16,349 nucleotides of DNA from Desulfobacteraceae bacterium. Lineage in GTDB: Bacteria > Desulfobacterota > Desulfobacteria > Desulfobacterales > Desulfosalsimonadaceae. Each line of letters opens with the position of its first letter. Position 1 is the first letter of the stretch. The notes under the pieces are model-generated. The model made no database searches. It had not been told where the DNA came from and worked only from the letters and a program-made list of their open reading frames with translations. Below, in pieces: positions 6,809-12,612 of the stretch. The stretch lies in contig DAIEHU010000024.1 in NCBI GenBank assembly GCA_027353395.1, positions 1 to 16,349 on the forward strand, written 5' to 3'. Position numbers and translations under genes: made by a program.

Positions 6809-8560
6809 TTATCCTTGGCCGGTTTGGACCATGAGTTCATACCGGTACTTGTCCAGCAAGGTCGCTTTTGAAATCATGCCCACAAACCGGCCATCCGCAA
6901 CCACGGGCATACTGAACAAATGTCCGGCGTCCATGCGCGAAAGGATGCCGGACACATCATCTTCCAGGCCGACGGTCTCGACCCGGCTGTCCATGATCTG
7001 CTCTATAAAAACCGTCTCATAAAGCAATGGGTCAAACAAATATTCCCGGATGTCATCCAGGCGGACCATTCCCAGAAACGCGCCGGTCGCGGCATCTTCA
7101 ACAGGGAAAAAATTCCTGCGGGATTTTTGCATGATTTTGATAAAATCCCCCAGATTCATCTCTTTGGTGACCGGCAGGCAATCCGTTTCCACCAGTTCCG
7201 CCACCCGGAGGTCCGCCAGCACCCGTGCATCGGTGCGGGGCCTTAAAAAATGGCCTTTTTCCACCAGATCTTTCATATAATACGATGCGGGCTCAAACAC
7301 ATGACATAACGTGGTGGAAATCACGGAAACCAGAATCAGGGGCAATATGACCTCATACCCCCCTGTGATTTCAACGATAAGGAATATACCGGTCAAGGGC
7401 GCCTGAAGAATCCCGCTGATCATGCCCGCCATGCCCAGCAGGGCGAAACAGCCTTCATCCGCCCATGCGATACCCGGCCATGCCCATGCGATAAACCGGT
7501 AGAACATGAGCCCGCTGAAACTGCCAATGACTAGGGAAGGCGCAAATATCCCACCGAAACCGCCCCAGCCAAGCGTGATGGCTGTCGCCAGAATTTTTCC
7601 CAGCACAACCAGCGAGACAAGCAACAGGCCATGTGAAAACCCGCCCTGCACAACCGTTTGAATAGAATGATATCCCTGGCCCAACACCTGCGGAAGAAAC
7701 CAGCCGATTCCTCCCACCATGCATCCGCCCATAGCGGCCCGCAGCCATACGGGCGCGGGCGCATACAGAGACAGCCGGTGCGATATCCGCAGGGACCGCG
7801 TCAGCAGAATGGAGGCGGCCGCGGTGATGACGGCAAGGCCCAAAGCGCTCAGCGTATCCGTAATATCTGTTGCAAACTGTAATCTGGTAAATGCAATCTG
7901 ATTACCCTGAAGCAGCCGGCAGACCTGCGCTCCGGACACTGCTGCCACGGCAATGGGAATGATGTTCATCGCTGACCATTCGCCGACAATCACTTCAATG
8001 GTAAACACCAGCCCGGCAATGGGCGCGTTGAAAATAGCGGCGATGGCCCCGGCGGTGCCGCAGCCCACGAGGGTTATCCGCTGGCGTTCATTGAATGAAA
8101 AAAGCTGGGCGATGTTTGATCCGATGGCTGCGCCACTCATCACCACCGGCGCTTCCGGTCCGGCGGATCCGCCGCTGCCGATGGTCAGACAACTGGAAAT
8201 AAGTGGCGAAAAACTCGACCGGAACCGCATGAGTCCACCAAAACGGGACACGCTGTACACGACTTCCGGCACGCCGTGCCCGGCATTCCCCTCCCTGAAT
8301 AATTTATCGACAAATAACGCGGACAGCGCAGCCCCAACGCCGGGCAAGACAAAGGACCACCAGAAAGGCCGGTAACCGCGAATCAGCCCGGACAGCGCAG
8401 TCAAACCGTGATGCAGGGCCAGGGCGGCCAGCCCGCTGCATGATCCCACCAGCGCCCCAAAAATAATCAGCATGAGACGGTCATCAAACCGGAAAAAAAA
8501 CATAACCCATGCATAAAACCGGGGAAAAAGCCGCCGTATGGGTTTCATATCCTTTCCCAT
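6809..8560 (-). CDS. CLC-family anion channel/transporter with C-terminal CBS pair
   Basis: A 583-residue membrane CLC protein with about 430 residues of membrane domain and a tandem CBS domain (about 450-575, e.g. FFPVEDAATGAFLGMVRL and MPVVADGRFVGMIS). Selectivity motifs are GHGVP (94-98, normally GSGIP), GPEAP with gating Glu E136, and GIFAP (337-341). Y428 probably fills the central tyrosine position. At FTIEV (186-190) the proton-path glutamate is Val190. Central Ser is His95. CBS pairs usually sense adenosine nucleotides. The ATG at 8560 lies inside the end of the HTH-EIIA gene; an alternative ATG at 8548 would form an ATGA overlap. Channel or exchanger, and the anion, cannot be decided from sequence. 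Confidence 0.93.
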   Translation of the reverse strand: MGKDMKPIRRLFPRFYAWVMFFFRFDDRLMLIIFGALVGSCSGLAALALHHGLTALSGLIRGYRPFWWSFVLPGVGAALSALFVDKLFREGNAGHGVPEVVYSVSRFGGLMRFRSSFSPLISSCLTIGSGGSAGPEAPVVMSGAAIGSNIAQLFSFNERQRITLVGCGTAGAIAAIFNAPIAGLVFTIEVIVGEWSAMNIIPIAVAAVSGAQVCRLLQGNQIAFTRLQFATDITDTLSALGLAVITAAASILLTRSLRISHRLSLYAPAPVWLRAAMGGCMVGGIGWFLPQVLGQGYHSIQTVVQGGFSHGLLLVSLVVLGKILATAITLGWGGFGGIFAPSLVIGSFSGLMFYRFIAWAWPGIAWADEGCFALLGMAGMISGILQAPLTGIFLIVEITGGYEVILPLILVSVISTTLCHVFEPASYYMKDLVEKGHFLRPRTDARVLADLRVAELVETDCLPVTKEMNLGDFIKIMQKSRRNFFPVEDAATGAFLGMVRLDDIREYLFDPLLYETVFIEQIMDSRVETVGLEDDVSGILSRMDAGHLFSMPVVADGRFVGMISKATLLDKYRYELMVQTGQG

Positions 8561-9249
8561 GACTTTCCATGCCCATCAGATCGAGAATCAACTTCTCGGA
8601 TTTTTTCATAAAAAGTATCATTTGCCGGGATGCGCCGCAAAAAATCAACAAACGTCTCTTCCCGAAGGCAATAGGACAACCGGGCCAGCAGCCGGAGATG
8701 ACTTTTGGCGGACGGGCACACCAGCACAAACAGAACAAACACGGGCTGCCGGTCCAGCGCATGATAATCAATGGGGGCCCTTAAAAAGCAGACGGTGATC
8801 AGGGGGGGCGCGGCAATCATTTCTATGGGCTGCCGGGGATGGGGGATGGCTACGCCTCGGCCGATGCCGGTTGACATCAATTGTTCTCTGGCAAGCAGGC
8901 TCTCAAGAAGCTTTTGTTTCTGCGCTCCTTCTTCAAACCAGTGAATACGGCTGACAGCGGAATGAAGTACCGCTTCGATGGTGTCTCCCTCGGTATCATA
9001 AAAAATCCCCCCGCGTAGCATGGCGTCAGAGAGGGTGTCCGCCTGGTTTCCCGGCTCTCCGGGGGGCGCTTGACCCGGCAGGACAAAAGTCATGCGATTG
9101 GCCACCGCCCATTTTTGCAAGGACGATAAGCTGAAAATACATTGGCCGCCTTTTTGCCGGACTGGCAGCCTTCCCTGACGGATCCACCGTTCCACTGTGG
9201 CCGGAGCCAGGCTCAGACCTGCCGCCAGTTTTGCCAGTTCAAGCTCCAT
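8545..9249 (-). CDS. HTH-PTS EIIA (PtsN-like) fusion regulator
   Basis: A 234-residue two-domain protein. Residues 1-55 form an excisionase/MerR-like helix-turn-helix (LAAGLSLAPATVERWIRQGRLPVRQKGG). Residues about 70-220 form a PTS EIIA type-2 domain of the nitrogen-PTS (PtsN) kind, with the phospho-histidine H137 in GIGRGVAIPHPR. EIIA(Ntr) proteins relay PTS phosphorylation state to regulation rather than carrying sugar. I place the start at ATG 9249, which has GGAGAG at 8 bp; an in-frame GTG at 9267 has no such site. The stop overlaps the CLC gene, so the two are translated together. EIIA(Ntr) commonly tunes ion transporters, so it may control this CLC (inference). Confidence 0.85.
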   Translation of the reverse strand: MELELAKLAAGLSLAPATVERWIRQGRLPVRQKGGQCIFSLSSLQKWAVANRMTFVLPGQAPPGEPGNQADTLSDAMLRGGIFYDTEGDTIEAVLHSAVSRIHWFEEGAQKQKLLESLLAREQLMSTGIGRGVAIPHPRQPIEMIAAPPLITVCFLRAPIDYHALDRQPVFVLFVLVCPSAKSHLRLLARLSYCLREETFVDFLRRIPANDTFYEKIREVDSRSDGHGKSWERI

Positions 9250-9316
9250 ATCAGGATCTCTCCGCACTTATTCCATTTTGCATTCAGGCACAGATGCCGC
9301 GTAATGCGAACTGGAA

Positions 9317-9871
9317 TTACTCTTCATATTCGTCCATCCACCATGCATCCCACCGGGTGGACAGGATTTCCAGGGCAAGACGCTTTCCGATCTCCGTTTT
9401 CAGGCGTTTATGCACCACCGGCAGCCACTGGTCCGGACTGTTGTTGCCGATATCGGATACGGATTTCAGGTCTAGCAGAAACGACAACTGGTCCGCATCA
9501 TGGGCCAGCAGGGATTCATAGGTTTTTTTTTCGTTAAATTCCGTGATCAGATCCGTGAGCGCTCCGCCGAACGGCAAATTCCGGGCGGCGTCCGCCACCG
9601 CCCGGGCTTCATCGATGGCGACATATTTCTTCTGCACATAATTGTGGTCCCCGGTCCTGGCTTCCGGCAAATCATGCACCAGGCACATGGAAATCAGTTT
9701 CAGGGCATCACATTCCGGAACCATATTCGCCATGACATAAGCGATAAACGTGGCGCAAAAGGAATGCTCCGCCACCGATTCCCTGCCGACCCCCAGAAAA
9801 TGAAACCCCGCCCTGGGAATATTCTTTAATATTTTCGCCTCAAACAACAACGCCGCCGCTTGCTTCATCAT
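9317..9871 (-). CDS. HD-domain hydrolase, YfbR/HDDC2-like (putative 5'-deoxynucleotidase)
   Basis: A 184-residue HD-superfamily phosphohydrolase. Metal ligands appear as H36 in ESVAEHSF, H66-D67 in CLVHDLPEARTGD, and D127 or D125 in LLAHDADQLSF. The lead-in IPRAGFHFLGVGRESVAEHS is typical of the YfbR/HDDC2 group, which removes phosphate from deoxynucleoside 5'-monophosphates. Tandem ATGs at 9871 and 9868 follow GGGGAG directly; the second gives the better spacing. A strong inverted repeat lies just upstream in the leader. The gene follows glycerate kinase on the same strand across a 194-bp gap, so it may have its own promoter in the AT-rich 9915-9965 stretch. Substrate is inferred. Confidence 0.8.
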   Translation of the reverse strand: MMKQAAALLFEAKILKNIPRAGFHFLGVGRESVAEHSFCATFIAYVMANMVPECDALKLISMCLVHDLPEARTGDHNYVQKKYVAIDEARAVADAARNLPFGGALTDLITEFNEKKTYESLLAHDADQLSFLLDLKSVSDIGNNSPDQWLPVVHKRLKTEIGKRLALEILSTRWDAWWMDEYEE

Positions 9872-9882
9872 CTCCCCTTTTT

Positions 9883-9912
9883 GTCCGTCCGTGGACCAAA
9901 ACCCGGACGGAT
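9883..9912 (-). promoter_or_regulatory. Inverted repeat in the leader of the HD-hydrolase gene
   Basis: TCCGTCCG (9884-9891) and CGGACGGA (9904-9911) form a perfect 8-bp stem, with one further G-T pair outside and a 12-nt loop. On the minus strand it ends about 8 bp before the GGGGAG ribosome site of the HD gene. It is followed there by A-rich rather than T-rich sequence, so it does not look like an intrinsic terminator in that direction. It may be an mRNA hairpin limiting translation or a protein-binding dyad. Confidence 0.4.
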
Positions 9913-9962
9913 GGTTTCATAAATCAAATCTATTTATAAAATTCAATATTTTATTTCTATTG

Positions 9963-10051
9963 TTAGGACTTCGGATCAATATCCCGTTCGGTCTCCCTCG
10001 TATCATCCGTTGAGCCGCCATCGGACACCATCACCAGTGCCTCACTGTCAT
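9963..10051 (-). pseudogene. Possible relic of a GT2-like gene after glycerate kinase
   Basis: Immediately after the kinase stop, AAGGAG (10065-10060) and an ATG at 10051 give a textbook start with 8-bp spacing, but that frame stops after six codons (MTVRHW). In another frame the sequence reads EALVMVSDGGSTDDTRETER and ends at TAA 9963. SDGGSTDDT resembles the nucleotide-sugar motif of family 2-type glycosyltransferases. This could be the stub of a decayed gene whose start signal survived. Alternatively GTG 10034/ATG 10031 could begin a real 22-23-residue peptide, or the match may be chance, since the motif is short and low in complexity. Confidence 0.25.
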
Positions 10052-10065
10052 GAAAAGCACTCCTT

Positions 10066-11379
10066 TTATGTGTTTGCGCTTATATAAAGGATCGATAAGT
10101 CCATCACATTGGTTCCGGTCGGGCCGGTGATGACCAGATCCCCGGTCTGTTTAAAAAACCCGTTGGAATCGTTCCGGGCCAGATAATCATCAGGATTAAG
10201 CCCCTGTTCACGCGCTTTTTGCAGGGTGGAGGCGTCCACCACCGCGCCGGCGGCATCCGAATTGCCGTCAATGCCGTCCGTTCCGGCGCTCAAAAACACC
10301 CACCCCTTCTTTCCGGCCATTTCTTTTAGCACCGCCAGGCACAATTCCTGGTTTCTGCCCCCCCGTCCGTCCCCCCGGAGGGTGACGGTGGTTTCCCCGC
10401 CGAACAGCAGGAAGACCGGCGGCGAAAAGGGAGCCCCCGACGCCATGATTTCCCGGCCCCGGGCAGCGATGGCTTTGGCCGCTTCCCGGGCCTCTCCCTG
10501 GAGCCGGGAGGTCATGATGTGGGCGGGGATTCCATGGGAAAGGGCCGCTCGCTTGGCTTTTTCCAGGGCCTTGATATTGCTTGCCACAAGAAAATGCTCG
10601 ATCCTATGATTCGGTGTTTTCGGGGTATCCGGAACAGTTCCCGACATCCCGCTCCGGACAAGCCCGGCCACGGATACGGGCAGCCGGTCCCATAATCCAT
10701 ATGTTTCTATAATTTCAACCACATCCTGAAATGTCGTCCGGTCACGATACAGGGGAGCCGAGCCGATGGTGTCCAGGCTGTCCCCGATCACATCGGACAT
10801 CACCAGAACCATCCCCCTGGCCTCCGTCATGCGCCCCAGCCGTCCCCCCTTGACTTCTGACAAATGCTTGCGCACGCTGTTCATTTCCTCAATGGGCGCG
10901 CCCGCGGCCAGGAGAAGTTTGGTGACATTCTGAAGATCGGAAAGGGTGAGCGGCGGAAAAGGCCGTTCCAGAAGGGCCGAGGTGCCGCCGGACAGGAGAT
11001 AGATGAAAAAATCATCTTTGGTCAGGCGGGATATTTCAAAAATGAGCCGGTTGGCCGCGTCAATGCTCCGCTCATCAGCCACCGGATGGGCGCCGACGCA
11101 AACCTTTATTGTCTGCAGGGACGGATCATTCACGTTCGAGACCACCACCCCGCCGGACAGACGATCCCCAAGGATGCATTCCATGACTTTTGCGGAACCC
11201 GCCGCGGCCTTGCCGCTGCCGAACACATGAATCCCGTCTTTTTTCGAAATGGGATAACTCCGTTCACCCACGCGCAGGATATCATCCGTAAGGGACACCA
11301 GATCCGGAAAAACGTTCTCCGGCCGGACGGCGCTAACGGCTTTATTAAAAATTTCAATTACTTCAGATCGCATATGCAT
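10066..11379 (-). CDS. gckA: Glycerate 2-kinase, MOFRL type (GckA/TtuD-like)
   Basis: A 437-residue class II glycerate kinase that phosphorylates D-glycerate at C2 with ATP. The N-terminal domain shows VFGSGKAAAGSA (52-63), LSGGTSALLERP (129-140), SVRKHLSEVKGG (168-179) and SDVIGD (195-200). The C-terminal MOFRL domain shows FGGETTVTLRGDGRGGRNQE (326-345), SAGTDGIDG (364-372) and TGPTGTNVMDL. The start chosen is ATG 11379, with GGAGG at 9 bp; TTG 11382 and ATG 11373 are alternatives. The start lies inside the last codons of the upstream mpgP-like remnant, consistent with former coupling. Its role could be serine/glyoxylate-type glycerate recycling or use of glycerate freed from glycosylglycerates. 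Confidence 0.93.
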   Translation of the reverse strand: MHMRSEVIEIFNKAVSAVRPENVFPDLVSLTDDILRVGERSYPISKKDGIHVFGSGKAAAGSAKVMECILGDRLSGGVVVSNVNDPSLQTIKVCVGAHPVADERSIDAANRLIFEISRLTKDDFFIYLLSGGTSALLERPFPPLTLSDLQNVTKLLLAAGAPIEEMNSVRKHLSEVKGGRLGRMTEARGMVLVMSDVIGDSLDTIGSAPLYRDRTTFQDVVEIIETYGLWDRLPVSVAGLVRSGMSGTVPDTPKTPNHRIEHFLVASNIKALEKAKRAALSHGIPAHIMTSRLQGEAREAAKAIAARGREIMASGAPFSPPVFLLFGGETTVTLRGDGRGGRNQELCLAVLKEMAGKKGWVFLSAGTDGIDGNSDAAGAVVDASTLQKAREQGLNPDDYLARNDSNGFFKQTGDLVITGPTGTNVMDLSILYISANT

Positions 11380-11562
11380 CAAGAACAGCCTCCATCACCC
11401 CATTCCATCCCCGGCTTCCCGGCGCCTCCGCCCGCACCAGAACAACCGCCCCCGTTTTCCACAACAAACGCATCATCCATGCCAATGGCGTTCCAAATGG
11501 ATTCCGCCTCCCGGCGGGTTTTACTGGTAATGATTATGATCTGTGAAAATGATCAGTTTCAT
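11363..11562 (-). pseudogene. Remnant of mannosyl/glucosyl-3-phosphoglycerate phosphatase (MpgP-like, HAD-IIB)
   Basis: After GGAAAGG, ATG 11562 encodes MKLIIFTD, the typical MpgP start up to the first HAD aspartate, but the frame stops at 11521. From 11540 a second frame reads IIIITSKTRREAESIWNAIG and then DDAFVVENGGG. This is the distinctive SKTR...VENGGG block of MpgP. From 11449 a third frame reads AVVLVRAEAPGSRGWNGVME and ends at TGA 11363. That end resembles a GWN-containing C-terminus and overlaps the glycerate kinase start. An intact gene would be about 800 bp; here 200 bp remain, so two internal deletions are implied. MpgP enzymes dephosphorylate mannosyl- or glucosyl-3-phosphoglycerate to the osmolyte. 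Confidence 0.72.
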
Positions 11563-11579
11563 ATGTATGCCTTTCCGGA

Positions 11580-12446
11580 TTATCCGGCAAGCCATGAGAA
11601 AAAGATAATCCCAGAGACGACCAAAACGGCCAGCCATTGAACGGTCAGGCCGGGGGGATGTTTAAAAATCTTTGCATAACCCAATCCGGCTGCCAGACCG
11701 CAAAAAAAACCAAATAAATGCGCCATGATATCCACCTGCACACCAGCGGAGCCCAGCATTCCCAGGAGCGCCAATCCGCACGCCAGCGGGACCAGCGCGG
11801 ACCCGAACCTGACGGAGGTTCTGCCGCGGGACAAAATCTGATAACCGGTCAGTATCCCGAGAGCGCCGAACACCGCCGTGGATGCGCCGATGGAGACATG
11901 CGCGGATTCATACATCCATGCGTTTATGAGATTTCCCAACGCGCCGCACACCAGTATCATCAGCCAGCCCACGCCCCATCCGGTCACAGCGCACACGGCA
12001 ACGCCAAAAACAAACAGGCCGGTCAGGTTACCCGCCAGATGCACATCATCTGAATGCAGCATAAGCGCCGTCACCGCCCGGTAATACTCCCCGCCAAGAA
12101 TATCCGCGGCGGACGCGCCGAACCGGTTGACCATTTCCCCTTTATCTCCTGAGGCATTGACCCATATTTGACTCATGAGAAGCACCAGGCAGGCCAAGGC
12201 CCCCGATATGACCATCCCGGCGGTCACCACCGGGGCCTCTTTCTCATGTCCCGGAAACATTGGCCGGTTTTCGGCGAAATACCGGTTCATGATATCAAGG
12301 GCCTGGTCATATTGGGATTCCCTCACCCACACGCCCCACCCCACGTCTTTGTCCCGCTGGATCCGATGGGACAGGCCGGCGGAGGACAGCACCAGGCCGC
12401 ATGTCTGGGCCTGTTTCCGCGTCAAATTTTCAAAAAGGAGATACAT
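11580..12446 (-). CDS. Rhomboid-family intramembrane serine protease
   Basis: A 288-residue rhomboid with a roughly 70-residue cytoplasmic N-terminal domain followed by membrane helices from about residue 74. The region EYYRAVTALMLHSDDVHLAGN (120-140) includes the conserved H136 and N140. Catalytic Ser189 lies in SIGAST (GxSx), and catalytic His243 in DIMAHLFGFFCGLAAG. Rhomboids cut single-pass membrane proteins within the bilayer; the substrate is unknown. The N-terminal segment (LFENLTRKQAQTCGLVLSSAG) is like the small soluble domain often found on rhomboids of this lineage. ATG 12446 has no strong ribosome site. The stop lies 17 bp before the mpgP-like remnant, so the original operon was probably rhomboid-mpgP-gckA. 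Confidence 0.92.
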   Translation of the reverse strand: MYLLFENLTRKQAQTCGLVLSSAGLSHRIQRDKDVGWGVWVRESQYDQALDIMNRYFAENRPMFPGHEKEAPVVTAGMVISGALACLVLLMSQIWVNASGDKGEMVNRFGASAADILGGEYYRAVTALMLHSDDVHLAGNLTGLFVFGVAVCAVTGWGVGWLMILVCGALGNLINAWMYESAHVSIGASTAVFGALGILTGYQILSRGRTSVRFGSALVPLACGLALLGMLGSAGVQVDIMAHLFGFFCGLAAGLGYAKIFKHPPGLTVQWLAVLVVSGIIFFSWLAG

Positions 12447-12507
12447 TGAGGTTGCCCATTTCCGACAAGTAAGGAAGACGATTCCAGCCTGATTTCCGGG
12501 TCAGGGG

Positions 12508-12536
12508 CTTGACAAACCGGAATCCGAACCCATTAT
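12508..12536 (+). promoter_or_regulatory. Sigma-32-like heat-shock promoter of htpG
   Basis: CTTGACA (12508-12514) is followed, after 14 bp, by CCCATTAT (12529-12536). This closely fits the RpoH consensus (CTTGAAA, 13-15 bp, CCCCATnT) and lies about 75 bp before the HtpG start. A TATAGT at 12534-12539 could serve sigma-70, but the spacing from TTGACA would be 19 bp. No CIRCE (HrcA) element was seen. The flanking GATTTCCGG (12491) and CCGGAATC (12517) form an imperfect dyad around the -35. Confidence 0.6.
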
Positions 12537-12612
12537 AGTAAAAAATAATTTATCATCAATCGAATCATATATCCAACCGTTCATACCTTGTTTAACAGAT
12601 AAAGGAGACAAC

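Noticed and set aside
6766..6825. Terminator between convergent murI and the CLC gene
   Set aside because: Only self-complementary GGCC copies and a direct AACCGGCC repeat are seen; the best stem needs a bulge and has no proper T-tract.
10864..11640. Long plus-strand frame (258 codons) opposite glycerate kinase
   Set aside because: It is antisense to a clear glycerate kinase and to the mpgP-like remnant, its translation is Pro/His/Gly-rich without motifs, and it has no operon context.
12447..12612. CIRCE (HrcA) operator upstream of htpG
   Set aside because: No TTAGCACTC-N9-GAGTGCTAA or close variant is present; the region fits a sigma-32 promoter better.
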